DNA from: Clostridium_I sp047718555
GTDB lineage: Bacteria; Bacillota; Clostridia; Clostridiales; Clostridiaceae
NCBI RefSeq assembly: GCF_047718555.1
Contig: NZ_JBDNRK010000027.1
Coordinates: forward strand, 1 to 52,028
Length of the DNA: 52,028 nt
Direction of reading: 5' to 3'
Position numbers and translations under genes: made by a program. Under the pieces are notes generated by a model. The model did no database searches. It was not told the origin of the DNA and worked only from the letters and a program-made list of their open reading frames with translations. How positions within the stretch are numbered: position 1 is the stretch's first letter; every line of letters starts with the position of its first letter. Positions 41,656 to 51,995 of this stretch are shown in pieces.

Positions 41656-43110
41656 ATGTTTGAAAATATATCAGAAGGTAAAAATTACAAAAGCCTATTT
41701 AATGGTGAATGGGTTAAAAGTAAAAGTGGGAAAACCATACAATTAAAATCACCTGTAGATGAAACTGTAATTGGTGAAATTCAATCTCTTTCCCAGGAAG
41801 AAGTAAATGAAATACTTGAAAACTCAAAAGCTGCTCAAATTAAATGGGGAGAAACTCCAATAAATGAGCGTGCAGAAGTGCTTTATAAAGCTGCAGAACT
41901 TTTAGAAGAAAATGTAGATGAAATTGCTCAAATAATGCAGCGTGAAATTGCCAAGGACTCTAAATCAGCTGTATCAGAAGTTAAGAGAACTGTTGATTTT
42001 ATAAAATTTACTGCCAATGAAGGAAAACATATTGAAGGAGAAACCATAGGGGGAGATAATTTTCCTGGCTTTAATAAAAATAAATTATCCTTTGTTACAC
42101 GAGTTCCTTTAGGCGTTGTTTTATCAATTTCTCCCTTTAACTATCCTGTTAATCTTTCTGCTTCAAAAATTGCCCCTGCACTTATAGCTGGAAACAGTGT
42201 GGTGTTAAAGCCCCCTACACAAGGTGCTATCAGTGCATTGTATTTAGCAGAAGTATTTAACAAAGCAGGACTTCCTAAAGGGGTTCTCAATACAGTTACT
42301 GGTAGAGGCTCTGAAATTGGTGACTATTTAGTTACACACAAGAATGTAAATTTCATTAATTTTACAGGCAGCACAGAAGTAGGCAAACATATTGCAAAAG
42401 AGGCCAATATGATACCTATGCTAATGGAACTTGGCGGAAAAGATGCTGCTATAGTTCTTGAGGATGCAGACTTAGAATTAGCTGCTAAAAATATTGTTTC
42501 AGGAGCTTACAGCTATTCCGGTCAAAGATGCACAGCCGTTAAAAGAGTTTTAGTAATAGATAAAGTTGCAGATAAATTAATAAATTTAATAGAAGAACGA
42601 GTTAGTAAGCTAAAGGTTGGAAATCCTAAGGATGGAGTTGATATAACACCTTTAATTGATTCTAAAGCAGCAGATTTTGTGCAAGGTTTAATTGATGATG
42701 CCCTTACTAAAGGCGCTAAGCTTCTGCTTGGAAATAAAAGAGAAGGAAATTTAATTTACCCTACCCTCTTTGACAATGTAACTACAGACATGAGACTTGC
42801 TTGGGAAGAACCCTTTGGACCAGTACTACCTATAATACGCATTAATAATATAGAAGAAGCCATTTCCATTGCAAATAAATCTGAATATGGTCTTCAATCT
42901 TCTGTATTTACAAGAAATATTGATGATGCATTTTATATAGCTAAAAAGCTTGAAGTTGGTACTGTACAGATTAACAACAAAACTGAGAGAGGTCCAGATC
43001 ACTTTCCTTTCTTAGGTGTTAAATCTTCTGGTATGGGTACTCAAGGTATACGCTATAGCATTGAAGCAATGAGCAGACCTAAAGCTATAGTTTTAAATTT
43101 ACCTAGATAA
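41656..43110 (+). CDS. gapN: NADP-dependent non-phosphorylating glyceraldehyde-3-phosphate dehydrogenase
   Basis: A 484-residue aldehyde dehydrogenase superfamily enzyme that oxidises glyceraldehyde-3-phosphate to 3-phosphoglycerate with NADP, making NADPH without ATP. Seen: SPFNYPVNLSASKIAPALIAGN, NFTGSTEVGKH, the catalytic glutamate in MELGGKD, and the catalytic cysteine in SGQRCTAVKR. The C-terminal RGPDHFPFLGVKSSGMGTQG is characteristic of GapN. I start at the ATG before FENISEGK, eight bases after AGAGGTGG. In clostridia it is a main source of biosynthetic NADPH. Confidence 0.93.
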   Translation: MFENISEGKNYKSLFNGEWVKSKSGKTIQLKSPVDETVIGEIQSLSQEEVNEILENSKAAQIKWGETPINERAEVLYKAAELLEENVDEIAQIMQREIAKDSKSAVSEVKRTVDFIKFTANEGKHIEGETIGGDNFPGFNKNKLSFVTRVPLGVVLSISPFNYPVNLSASKIAPALIAGNSVVLKPPTQGAISALYLAEVFNKAGLPKGVLNTVTGRGSEIGDYLVTHKNVNFINFTGSTEVGKHIAKEANMIPMLMELGGKDAAIVLEDADLELAAKNIVSGAYSYSGQRCTAVKRVLVIDKVADKLINLIEERVSKLKVGNPKDGVDITPLIDSKAADFVQGLIDDALTKGAKLLLGNKREGNLIYPTLFDNVTTDMRLAWEEPFGPVLPIIRINNIEEAISIANKSEYGLQSSVFTRNIDDAFYIAKKLEVGTVQINNKTERGPDHFPFLGVKSSGMGTQGIRYSIEAMSRPKAIVLNLPR

Positions 43111-43146
43111 TTTATTAGCCTTTTGCAGATTGAAATCATCTAAAAT

Positions 43147-43183
43147 AAGAGTGTTGTAAGTCTTACTCGATTACAGCACTCTT
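43147..43183 (+). terminator. terminator of gapN
   Basis: AAGAGTGTTGTAA and TTACAGCACTCTT form a stem with one mismatch, followed by a T-rich stretch, 36 bases after the gapN stop. Confidence 0.7.
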
Positions 43184-43235
43184 CTAATTATATTATCTTA
43201 TTTATTTTTCCTCATATTCAACTTATTCTTAGTTT

Positions 43236-43263
43236 AGGCATCTATACTGACTAGTTATTTATT
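43236..43263. repeat. remnant of the MITE-like repeat
   Basis: AGGCATCT is followed by ATACTGACTAGTTATTTATT, which equals the inner part of the left end of the full repeat. Probably a deletion derivative, between gapN and the WG-repeat gene. Confidence 0.5.
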
Positions 43264-43307
43264 CCTAATGCTTTAAATAAAAACTTTAGTTAAATCTAAA
43301 ATTCTAT

Positions 43308-45002
43308 TTATATTTTTACACAATCATGAAATTCACCATTTTTGTAAATAAACCCTTCTTTAATTCCCTTCAAAATACTTTTAACTTTTACGTAGGCAAC
43401 TCCATTGCAAAATTCTCCTACCTCGTCAAATTTAGGTTTTATAGCTATTTCACCTAATTTATTTATATATCCCCACTTGCTTCCTATAATAGATTTAACT
43501 TTTACTGCGGCAAAACCATCATGAAAATCTCTTACAAGTTCATATGTAGGCTTTATAATCACTTGTCCTTCTTCATTTATATATCCCCATTTATCATTAA
43601 TATTTACTCTGGCAAGATTATCATTAAAAGTTCCTATATAATCAAAATAAGGCTTTATAATAGTTACCCTATTTTCTTTATCTAGGTAACCATATTTTCC
43701 TTTACTATCTATAAATCTCATTAATCTTTCATTTATAATCCCCAATCTTTTTCCCTGAGAATCTACATAAGTATACCTGCCATTGACTTTCATCAGTGCA
43801 ATTCCATCAATAAACTCAAATTTTTCATTAATAGCATAGTCATCTTCATCATTATTGGCATCATAGGCAATAACATCTACTATAGGTGAACATTCTTCAA
43901 GCCTAGTATTACTTATAGATTTTTCCATAGTCTTAAATTTAACTTCTATATCCCCATTAAAATTTATCAATTTTATTCTCTCTACACTTATAGTATTGTT
44001 ATCATATCTTAATATTACATAAACTAAATATTTATCTCCAGATTCATAGAGCTCCTTTGAAAGTCTCACATCCGATTCAATATAAGTTTCTTTTATATCT
44101 GAAACATATTCTCTTATCCAATCCTTCCATTCTATAGATATTGGGAAAATTTCCGCACTTTTATTATATTTATCTACATTCAAACTAGCCTTACCTGCCG
44201 ACAACAAACTTAAGTTTTTTATTTGATTTGTGTATTCTTCTGTTGTATCAAAAAATATACTATCGAAAAATGCAGCATGTACACTAATTTTATTTTCTTT
44301 CCATAGTATGTAGATTTCTTGAATATCTATATATATTTGTTCATTTATATAATTTAATCCACCATATAGAGTACATGAATTATTATTTTTATAGAACTCC
44401 GCTGCTTCATCCTTATTTATAACCATATAGAATAAGCTTATATTGGGAAGTTTTACTTCTTTAAAAGTGTTAAAATCTACTTTTATTTCAAAAACACCTG
44501 TATTTATATCATAATTTTCTCTTTCTACAGTAATTTTACCTAGGGGCATGTCTTTTATATTTACTATTTTATCCCTAAACTCATTATAGCTTTCAAAAGG
44601 CTCCTTTAAAAAGCTTATAGCATGAACTTTTAATTCCATATCTTCTATACATATTTCCATACTATCTGTGTCCACATAAACTTTTTCACCTTTTACCTTT
44701 AATTTAGCTCTTATTGTATATCGATCATTAAAACTTTCAACAACATCAGTTCCTTCATCTTGAAAAACAAAATATAAATAGCTGCAATTAATTTTCATTA
44801 TAGAATTCCATTTATAAAACTCTACATTAATGTAGCAAATACCCGACTGGATGTCATAGGTACTAGCTAATACCTCTGCTTTACCTATACTAATTGATTT
44901 AAGATCTTCAATACGTTCTTTAAACTGTTCGTACGTTTCAAAAGAGTCCCTTATTAAACTGTCGTCTGTTACTCTAATAATAGAATTATTGTCACTATAC
45001 AA
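43308..45002 (-). CDS. WG-repeat protein with three N-terminal repeats
   Basis: A 564-residue protein of unknown function. The last third (about 400-560) has WG (KWG) beta repeats: YGYLDKENR, KWGYINEEGQVIIKPTYE, KWGYINKLGEIAIKPKFD and a final degenerate one. The first 360 residues contain three related units of about 120 residues, each starting like FETYEQFKERIEDLKSISIGKAEV and containing a beta-strand YDIQSG motif. No signal peptide, so probably cytosolic. The start is TTG, after AAGGAAGTGATAG. WG-repeat proteins often act as binding modules; a specific role cannot be given. Confidence 0.75.
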   Translation of the reverse strand: MYSDNNSIIRVTDDSLIRDSFETYEQFKERIEDLKSISIGKAEVLASTYDIQSGICYINVEFYKWNSIMKINCSYLYFVFQDEGTDVVESFNDRYTIRAKLKVKGEKVYVDTDSMEICIEDMELKVHAISFLKEPFESYNEFRDKIVNIKDMPLGKITVERENYDINTGVFEIKVDFNTFKEVKLPNISLFYMVINKDEAAEFYKNNNSCTLYGGLNYINEQIYIDIQEIYILWKENKISVHAAFFDSIFFDTTEEYTNQIKNLSLLSAGKASLNVDKYNKSAEIFPISIEWKDWIREYVSDIKETYIESDVRLSKELYESGDKYLVYVILRYDNNTISVERIKLINFNGDIEVKFKTMEKSISNTRLEECSPIVDVIAYDANNDEDDYAINEKFEFIDGIALMKVNGRYTYVDSQGKRLGIINERLMRFIDSKGKYGYLDKENRVTIIKPYFDYIGTFNDNLARVNINDKWGYINEEGQVIIKPTYELVRDFHDGFAAVKVKSIIGSKWGYINKLGEIAIKPKFDEVGEFCNGVAYVKVKSILKGIKEGFIYKNGEFHDCVKI

Positions 45003-45657
45003 ACTATCACTTCCTTAATACAAAATAGACTATACTCAAAATAAATATTACTTAAATTTACCCATTTAAAATATTATATTCCATTTTTTGTATATTTATC
45101 AATAGAATGTATAAAATTAACAAACTTTTTATATTATTATTTTACTCTTCACACTCCTGTAAGTAATATCATATAATATTTACAAAAACAATATCTACAT
45201 ATTGCAATAAATTATCTTCACCAGTAAAATAGCTATCTTATTTAAATATTATAATAGCTATTATCAAGGAAATGTATAATTTTAATTACAATTTATACCC
45301 TATCTTCTTTAAATAAAACTTTTACCTATAGATATTTGCATACAACTTCTAATATCTTTTAATACCTTTCTAAAATACACTCATAATATCGATTTATTGA
45401 TAATTAAATCAAAACATAATTATAAAATTGCTATTTATTCTTAAAATAAATTTATCTTACTTAAAATTTAACCATTAACATTGTAATATAAGTTTAGCTA
45501 TGATAATATAACAATGGAATCCTTAATAGAAAAACACTTGTTTTTTATAGAAAGACATTTAAAATAAAAACTGTATTTAAAATAATTATTTAAGCCATTG
45601 ACAGAAATTAATATTCTAATAATTATTTAAGCAGTAGGAGGGTATTTATTAAAACTT
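45003..45657. other. long AT-rich intergenic region before the threonine operon
   Basis: 655 bases without a believable gene. Near its right end TTGACA (45598-45603), 16 bases, TAATTA is a possible promoter. The sequence AATAATTATTTAAGC occurs twice, at 45581-45595 and 45618-45632, bracketing the -35. An ATAGCTAT inverted repeat is near 45230-45258. No T-box or riboswitch was recognised. Confidence 0.45.
45581..45632. promoter_or_regulatory. direct repeats flanking the threonine operon promoter
   Basis: Two perfect 15-base copies of AATAATTATTTAAGC, 37 bases apart start to start (3.5 turns), bracket the -35 box and end 25 bases before the first gene. They are a good candidate operator, perhaps for the ACT-domain protein encoded first in the operon. 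Confidence 0.5.
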
Positions 45658-46095
45658 ATGAAAAGTAAATATTTATTGGTAGATACAAAGGTACTTCCTG
45701 ATATATTTGAAAAAGTAATGCAAGTTAAGGATCTTATAAATGTAAAGAAAGCCCATGACATAAGTGAAGCAGTAAAAATTGTAGGAATTAGCAGAAGTAC
45801 TTATTACAAATATAAGGATTATGTGTTTTCTGTTTCTGAATCCATGAGAGGTAATAAAGTTGCCATTTATCTACTTCTTGACCATAAAGCTGGTACTCTA
45901 TCAAGTATACTTGATAAAATGGCAGAAAATCATGCTAATATTCTTACAATAAACCAAGATATACCTATTAATAATACTGCCAATGTGAGCATTACTTTCG
46001 ATACATATAATCTAAAAATAAAACTTGAACAATTATTAGAGGACATAAAAAATACTGAAAATGTTATCAAAGCTGACTTGATTGCAATGGAATAG
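45658..46095 (+). CDS. ACT-domain protein (PheB/UPF0735 type), putative regulator
   Basis: A 145-residue protein. The N-terminal half has a helix-turn-helix-like stretch (DISEAVKIVGISRSTYYKYKD), and residues about 65-140 form an ACT domain (VAIYLLLDHKAGTLSSILDKMAE), which usually binds an amino acid. It is the first gene of the threonine operon, 11 bases before thrB, so it may sense threonine or a precursor and control the operon. The ribosome site GGAGGG lies 15 bases from the ATG, longer than usual; no alternative start codon is in frame between them. Confidence 0.85.
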   Translation: MKSKYLLVDTKVLPDIFEKVMQVKDLINVKKAHDISEAVKIVGISRSTYYKYKDYVFSVSESMRGNKVAIYLLLDHKAGTLSSILDKMAENHANILTINQDIPINNTANVSITFDTYNLKIKLEQLLEDIKNTENVIKADLIAME

Positions 46096-46106
46096 GAGAT
46101 GAAAAT

Positions 46107-47003
46107 ATGCTAAAAATTAAAGTTCCTGCTAGCACAGCTAATATGGGACCTGGTTTTGATTCCTTTGGTATGGCATTAAACCTGTATAATGAATTTGAAA
46201 TTGAAGAAACTGATAAAGATATAATATTTTTAGAAGCTGGAAAACCTTCTTCAATCCCGTTAAGTGAAAACCTCATATATAATAGCATGGTTAAAGCTTT
46301 TGATAAGTATGATTATAAATTCAAAGGACTTTATATAAACGTAACAAAAGCTGATGTGCCACTTTCAAGAGGTCTTGGCAGCAGTGCAACCTGTATTGCC
46401 GCTGCTCTTAAAGCTGCTAATCATATAATGAATAATATTATGTCAAAGCAGGAAATCCTAAATTTAGCTACAGAAATAGAAGGACATCCAGATAATGTAG
46501 TTGCTGCACTAGAAGGTGGACTTGATGTTTCCTTAGTAGAAAATAATCAGGTGGTATATTCTAAAATAAATCCACCAGAAGATCTTATATTTGCGGCTTT
46601 AATACCAGATTTTAAAATGAGTACTTCAAATGGCAGAAAAGTTTTACCTAGCCAATACACTAAGGAGGATTGTGTTTTTAATATTTCTAGAGCGGCTTTA
46701 TTGATTTCTGTATTTTATAATAAAGATTTTAAAAAATTACGAACTTGCTTTCAGGATAAAATACATCAGCCTTACAGAGGTGCATCCATAAAGGGTTTAG
46801 AAGATATATTTGAGACAGCTAAGGAATTTGGCTCTTTAGGGGAATTTATCAGCGGATCAGGTTCTACTTTAATGGTGGTATTGGATAAAAATAACACTGA
46901 TTTTTTTAATAAAATGCAATCATATTTAGAAACTACAGAAGCCACCTGGAGAATAGAACTGCTTCAACCTGATTGTAATGGTACTGAAGTAACTGTATGT
47001 TAA
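46107..47003 (+). CDS. thrB: homoserine kinase
   Basis: A 298-residue GHMP-family kinase phosphorylating homoserine to O-phosphohomoserine. Motifs: KVPASTANMGPGFDSFGMAL at the N-terminus, the ATP loop PLSRGLGSSATC, and the C-terminal ISGSGSTLMVV. Normal length. Start follows AGGAGATGAAA. Second gene of the operon. Confidence 0.96.
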   Translation: MLKIKVPASTANMGPGFDSFGMALNLYNEFEIEETDKDIIFLEAGKPSSIPLSENLIYNSMVKAFDKYDYKFKGLYINVTKADVPLSRGLGSSATCIAAALKAANHIMNNIMSKQEILNLATEIEGHPDNVVAALEGGLDVSLVENNQVVYSKINPPEDLIFAALIPDFKMSTSNGRKVLPSQYTKEDCVFNISRAALLISVFYNKDFKKLRTCFQDKIHQPYRGASIKGLEDIFETAKEFGSLGEFISGSGSTLMVVLDKNNTDFFNKMQSYLETTEATWRIELLQPDCNGTEVTVC

Positions 47004-47034
47004 TAATAAATAAATTAAAGGGGAAAAGAATACT

Positions 47035-48330
47035 ATGAATAAAGTTAAAATAGCCTTATTAGGTTTAGGTAACGTAGGTAAAGGTGTCTGGGAAATATTC
47101 AAAAATAATACTGAAGAAATAATTCGCCGTTCTGGCTGTGAAATTGAGATAACTAAAATTCTTGTAAAAGATGTAAATAAGGATAGAGGAATAGATGTTC
47201 CTAAAGAAGTATTGACTGACAATATTGAAGAGATATTAAATGACAACAGCATACAAATAATAGTTGAATTAATGGGCGGAGTTGACCCAGCTGCTGATTA
47301 TATACTAAGAGCTATTAAAAATAAAAAGCATGTGGTAACTGCAAACAAGCAGCTTATTGCAATTCAGGGTAAAGAGTTATTAGATCTTGCCAAAAAGGAA
47401 GGTGTGCTCTTCTATTATGAAGGTAGTGTTGCTGGCGGTATTCCTATATTAAAGGGTATCGAAGAAAGTCTTACTGCAAATAAAATTGAAGAGATTGTAG
47501 GAATAATAAATGGAACTACTAACTATATTCTTACTAAAATGTCTCTTGAAGGTATGGACTTTGAAACAGCCCTTAAAGAAGCTCAGGAAAAAGGATATGC
47601 AGAAGCTGATCCTACATCAGATATAGAATCCTATGATGCTGTATATAAGCTTGCAATATTGACTTCACTTTCCTTTGGAATAAATGTAAATGTAAATGAT
47701 ATATACAGAGAAGGTATTTCAAAGATTTCTTCTCATGATATTCAAAATGCAAAGGAATTTGGCTATACAATAAAACTTTTGGCTATAGCAAAGGAAAGAG
47801 GTAATTCTCTGGAACTTAGAGTTCATCCTACTATGATTCCATTAAATCACCCTCTTTCAAATGTAAATGATTCATTTAATGCTATTCTCATAAAGGGAAA
47901 TGCTGTAGGAGATTTAATGTTCTATGGAAGAGGCGCCGGCTCCCTTCCAACAGGTAGTGCTGTAGCCAGTGATATAATATCTATTTTAAGAAATGATATG
48001 ACACTGCGTTCAATTTCATTAGTTGAAAATACTGATTTAAAGAAAACCGTACTTCCTAGAGAAGAATTTGCTTCTAGATACTATTTAAGACTTACAGTAA
48101 AAGATGTAAGCGGTGTTTTAGGCCAGATTTCTACTATATTAGGTAAAAATGATGTAAGTATATCTTCCTTCATTCAAAAAGGTGAGAAGGATGCTAATAA
48201 CATTGTACGTATAGTGTTTATTACTCATGATACTTTAGAGGGAAATATTATGAAATCCATTGAGGATCTAAAAAAACTAGAAGTAGTAGACGAAATCAAA
48301 AATTTAATAAGAGTTGAAAAATTCATTTAG
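47035..48330 (+). CDS. hom: homoserine dehydrogenase
   Basis: A 431-residue enzyme reducing aspartate semialdehyde to homoserine. The N-terminal Rossmann motif is LGLGNVGKG; VTANKQLIA and GIINGTTNYILTKM are family hallmarks; the catalytic region includes YAEADPTSDIE. A C-terminal ACT domain (about 355-430, beginning LRLTVKDVSGVLGQ) suggests feedback control by threonine. It is 31 bases after thrB. A small repeat remnant begins at its stop codon. Confidence 0.96.
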   Translation: MNKVKIALLGLGNVGKGVWEIFKNNTEEIIRRSGCEIEITKILVKDVNKDRGIDVPKEVLTDNIEEILNDNSIQIIVELMGGVDPAADYILRAIKNKKHVVTANKQLIAIQGKELLDLAKKEGVLFYYEGSVAGGIPILKGIEESLTANKIEEIVGIINGTTNYILTKMSLEGMDFETALKEAQEKGYAEADPTSDIESYDAVYKLAILTSLSFGINVNVNDIYREGISKISSHDIQNAKEFGYTIKLLAIAKERGNSLELRVHPTMIPLNHPLSNVNDSFNAILIKGNAVGDLMFYGRGAGSLPTGSAVASDIISILRNDMTLRSISLVENTDLKKTVLPREEFASRYYLRLTVKDVSGVLGQISTILGKNDVSISSFIQKGEKDANNIVRIVFITHDTLEGNIMKSIEDLKKLEVVDEIKNLIRVEKFI

Positions 48331-48393
48331 GTATCTGAAAATAAATATTAAGTCAAGGATGTGAAGCATACTTACTATTTATTTATAGTTCCT
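48329..48393. repeat. degenerate or internally deleted MITE-like repeat at the hom-thrC junction
   Basis: The ends AGGTATCTGAAAATAAATA-TTAAGTCA and (reverse) AGGAACTATAAATAAATA-GTAAG resemble the terminal repeats of the 160-bp element, with almost all of the interior missing. It overlaps the hom stop codon and fills most of the 100-base spacer before thrC. Confidence 0.5.
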
Positions 48394-48430
48394 TAAGACA
48401 TGAAAAAAGAAATATTGAGGAGGAAATATT

Positions 48431-49924
48431 TTGGATAATTTAATATACAAAAGTACAAGAGGCCATGGTGATCCCGTTAGTGCTTCTAAAGCTATAATAA
48501 GAGGGATTGCAGAGGATGGAGGCCTATTTGTACCTAGCTTCATCCCTAAAATAGATTTTAATGTAAAGGAATTTTCAAAGCTTAATTACAAAGAATTGGC
48601 TTACACTGTTATGAGTAAATTTTTTACTGATTTCACTGAAGAGGAACTTAAAAGCTGCATAGACAAAGCTTATGATGATAAATTTGATACTGAGGAAATT
48701 GCTCCAGTAAAAAAAATTGGTGATGATTTCTTTCTTGAACTTCATCACGGCCCTACTCTAGCTTTTAAAGATGTAGCATTATCTATTCTGCCACATTTAT
48801 TAAAAACTGCTGTAAAGAAACAAGGTATAGACAAAGAAGTCTTAATCCTTACTGCAACTTCTGGCGATACAGGTAAAGCAGCTCTTGAAGGGTTTAATAA
48901 CGTAGAAGGCACAAAGATAATAGTATTCTACCCTGAAGTTGGTGTTAGTATAGTTCAAGAGCTTCAAATGACTACCCATGCTGGTGATAATACTTTTGTA
49001 GTAGCTATAAAAGGTAATTTTGATGATGCTCAAAAAGCTGTTAAAGAAATTTTCACTGATAACAAAATAAGAAAGCAGCTTGCCGAGAAAGGTTTTATGT
49101 TCTCTTCTGCAAATTCAATTAATATCGGAAGACTTATTCCTCAAGTAGTATACTATTTCTCAGCTTATTTGGATTTATATAAAAAAGGCGAAATAAATGA
49201 AGGGGATAAAATAAATGTAGTAGTTCCTACTGGTAATTTTGGAGACATTCTTGCAGGATATTTTGCTAAATCCATGGGACTTCCTATTGATAAATTGATA
49301 TGTGCGTCAAATAAAAACAAGGTATTATCTGACTTCATAAATACAGGAAAATACGATAGAAATAGAGAATTCTATGTTACTAATTCTCCTTCCATGGATA
49401 TATTAGTTTCAAGTAATCTAGAAAGACTTCTTTATTTTATTAGTGGAGAAAATCCAGAGAAAATAAGTGCTTTAATGGAAGCTTTATCAACTAAAGGTGA
49501 ATATACAATAGATAAAGATATGAAAGACAAACTTAAAGACTTCTACGCTGGATATGCTTCTGAAACTGAAACCTGTGATGTTATTACAGAACTTTACAAA
49601 ACTCATAAGGAAGCCATAGATACTCATACTGCTGTTGCTTACTCAGTATATAAAAAATACACAGCTGATACTAAGGATACTACAAAAACAGTAATACTAT
49701 CCACTGCAAGTCCTTTTAAATTCCCTAAAGCTGTAATGAGTTCCATAGATAAAAAATACGATGGTGTAAATGAATTTGAATTAATAAAAGAATTAAGTAA
49801 AATAGCAAATTACACTATACCACAAGGCATTAAAGATATTGACACTAAACCACAGGTACACAACACTGTTTGTGATAAAAAAGATATTAAAAATGTAGTT
49901 TTGGATTTTTTAAAGATTAAATAG
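48431..49924 (+). CDS. thrC: threonine synthase
   Basis: A 497-residue PLP enzyme that turns O-phosphohomoserine into threonine. The long (class I, yeast/E. coli-like) form is shown by STRGHGDPVSASKAI at the start and the PLP lysine in GPTLAFKDVALS (about residue 113); ATSGDTGKAALEG and PTGNFGDILAG follow. The start is TTG after GGAGGAAATATT. Last gene of the operon. Confidence 0.95.
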   Translation: MDNLIYKSTRGHGDPVSASKAIIRGIAEDGGLFVPSFIPKIDFNVKEFSKLNYKELAYTVMSKFFTDFTEEELKSCIDKAYDDKFDTEEIAPVKKIGDDFFLELHHGPTLAFKDVALSILPHLLKTAVKKQGIDKEVLILTATSGDTGKAALEGFNNVEGTKIIVFYPEVGVSIVQELQMTTHAGDNTFVVAIKGNFDDAQKAVKEIFTDNKIRKQLAEKGFMFSSANSINIGRLIPQVVYYFSAYLDLYKKGEINEGDKINVVVPTGNFGDILAGYFAKSMGLPIDKLICASNKNKVLSDFINTGKYDRNREFYVTNSPSMDILVSSNLERLLYFISGENPEKISALMEALSTKGEYTIDKDMKDKLKDFYAGYASETETCDVITELYKTHKEAIDTHTAVAYSVYKKYTADTKDTTKTVILSTASPFKFPKAVMSSIDKKYDGVNEFELIKELSKIANYTIPQGIKDIDTKPQVHNTVCDKKDIKNVVLDFLKIK

Positions 49925-49938
49925 TATCTATCATAATA

Positions 49939-49980
49939 AAAATACGTTAGCTAGATAAATAGCTAACGTATTTTTATTTT
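49939..49980 (+). terminator. terminator of the threonine operon
   Basis: AATACGTTAGCTA and TAGCTAACGTATT form a perfect stem followed by TTTATTTTTC. Confidence 0.92.
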
Positions 49981-50037
49981 TCTAAGGCTATTATCTTTAG
50001 TAGTAACCACACCTTACTTTTAATATACTTTCCTTAG

Positions 50038-51732
50038 TTAAATATTAAATTGTACAACATACTTTTTCAACTTATCCGAACTTAATCTTGCCTTATCTAT
50101 AAGATTAACTACTGTATTTGACTTTTCAGATATACTCATAGATTTTTCAGCAATATTTGTAGTCCCCTCAGTGCCTTCATTAGTTGCAAGAGTAACCTGA
50201 TTTACAGCTTTTGAAACATTCTCTATAGATATATGAAGTTCTTGTGCTGAATTACTGACTTCTGTTATAATTTTATCTATATATCCTGCATCTTTACTAT
50301 ATTTATATCCATTGTCTACAAACATTTCATAATCATTTATAACCTGTTTGTCCATAAGTTCTAATAAATCTCTAGAACTAGTCACTAAATTGTCAACGCA
50401 TTCCATCACAGTATCAGTAACTATTTGTATTTCATTAACTGTAGCTTTTGAGTTTTCTGATAATTTTCTTATTTCCTCTGCTACTACAGCAAAACCCTTT
50501 CCCATTTCTCCCACTCTTGCAGCCTCAATTGCTGCATTTAAAGCTAAAAGATTAGTTTGAGCAGAAATTTCAAGTATAGCATCAGATAAAACTTTAATCT
50601 GATGTATAGCTTTTGAGTTTTCAATAGCTGCTTTAAGTTTTATTTCAGTATTTGAATATACTCCAACGATATTCTTTTGAGAAGCTTTAAATGTAATATT
50701 TAATTCATTTGCTTTTTCATTTATTTGTCTTGCTGAATTATGCCCTTCTGTGGCTTTCTTTGACATATTAGCTACTGAACCTTCAATTTCCTGTGAAGTT
50801 GCATTCATTTCTTCCATAGAAGCTGCTGTTTCTTCCATACCTGCTGATAGTTGCTCTGTAGTTGCAGATACGTCTTCTATGCTCTCATTTAGGTTCCTAA
50901 TACTTTTCTGAGAAAAATTTAAAACTTCATCTATATTGGATGACTCTTCCATTATAATTTTAATTATTCCCCTCATATCTTGCTGCAATTTTAAAGCTGC
51001 TCTTGCCATATCACCAATTTCATCCTTTAACGTCAAATGTTTTTTAGATATTTCTTTAGTGAAATCTCCATTTGACATATTATTTAAACTTTCTTTAACA
51101 GCATTAATAGTTTTTACTATGGTATCTCCAAAAAAATATGAAGTAATTATACTTATTAAGAGCATAATAATTATGATACTGATTACAAAAATCATTATTG
51201 TCATTATCTCTTTATTGGCTGAAGTTTTGTTAGCACCTATAAACCACATACCTATTACTTTTCCATTAGAATCAACAATTGGCTTATAATAAGTTATGGC
51301 AACTTGTCCTACCACCTTTGCCGTACCTATATAATCTTGTCGATTTTTTAATACCTTATCAATTACCTCACTGGATGCTTTTGTGCCTATAGCTCTCTTT
51401 CCATTTTCCTCTAAGACATTAGTTGACACTCTAGTATCATTCATAAATATAGTAACATAAAAACCTGTAGTCTTTTTTATATTGTCCGGTATGGCAAAAT
51501 TATCATTAATTACTGTATCGCCTTTATAAAGCTTATTATCTTTTATGTACCAATTTCCTTTATATTGTGAATCTAAATATGAATATCCTAATTCTGCACT
51601 GGACTTTATATTTTTGCTGTAATTATCATAAATAATACCATTAATTTTATCATAAACAACTAAAGATATTATTACTGAAAATAATAATAGTATTGCTGAG
51701 AAAGTAACTATTATCTTCTTTTTCATACCCAT
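50038..51732 (-). CDS. methyl-accepting chemotaxis protein with periplasmic-type Cache domain
   Basis: A 564-residue receptor. TM1 is about residues 7-28; an extracellular single-Cache domain (about 30-175) contains GFYVTIFMNDTRVSTNV and YYKPIVDSNGKVIGMWFIG; TM2 is about 180-205; then HAMP and a long cytoplasmic coiled coil with the signalling hairpin QTNLLALNAAIEAARVGEMG. It would pass a small-molecule signal to CheA/CheW, none of which is nearby. The ligand is unknown. Start is the ATG eight bases after GGAAGGA. Confidence 0.93.
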   Translation of the reverse strand: MGMKKKIIVTFSAILLLFSVIISLVVYDKINGIIYDNYSKNIKSSAELGYSYLDSQYKGNWYIKDNKLYKGDTVINDNFAIPDNIKKTTGFYVTIFMNDTRVSTNVLEENGKRAIGTKASSEVIDKVLKNRQDYIGTAKVVGQVAITYYKPIVDSNGKVIGMWFIGANKTSANKEIMTIMIFVISIIIIMLLISIITSYFFGDTIVKTINAVKESLNNMSNGDFTKEISKKHLTLKDEIGDMARAALKLQQDMRGIIKIIMEESSNIDEVLNFSQKSIRNLNESIEDVSATTEQLSAGMEETAASMEEMNATSQEIEGSVANMSKKATEGHNSARQINEKANELNITFKASQKNIVGVYSNTEIKLKAAIENSKAIHQIKVLSDAILEISAQTNLLALNAAIEAARVGEMGKGFAVVAEEIRKLSENSKATVNEIQIVTDTVMECVDNLVTSSRDLLELMDKQVINDYEMFVDNGYKYSKDAGYIDKIITEVSNSAQELHISIENVSKAVNQVTLATNEGTEGTTNIAEKSMSISEKSNTVVNLIDKARLSSDKLKKYVVQFNI

Positions 51733-51995
51733 AAGATCATTCCTTCCATATTATGTTATTATAGCATTTTAGTATACATATTTCTACAAATTTTTTAATA
51801 ATTATAACTACACATATTTAACCTAAATTGGAGAAGTAGTACCTACAATATTGAGTAGTCTCCACAATATTGATATATTACAATTATTTAAAAAATTTTT
51901 TAGTGAAAAATGGAGTATTATCAATAAGTTGATGGGTTATTTGTCGAGTCAAAGTCATATATCCAATATATGTAATATATATATCAATATTTTAA

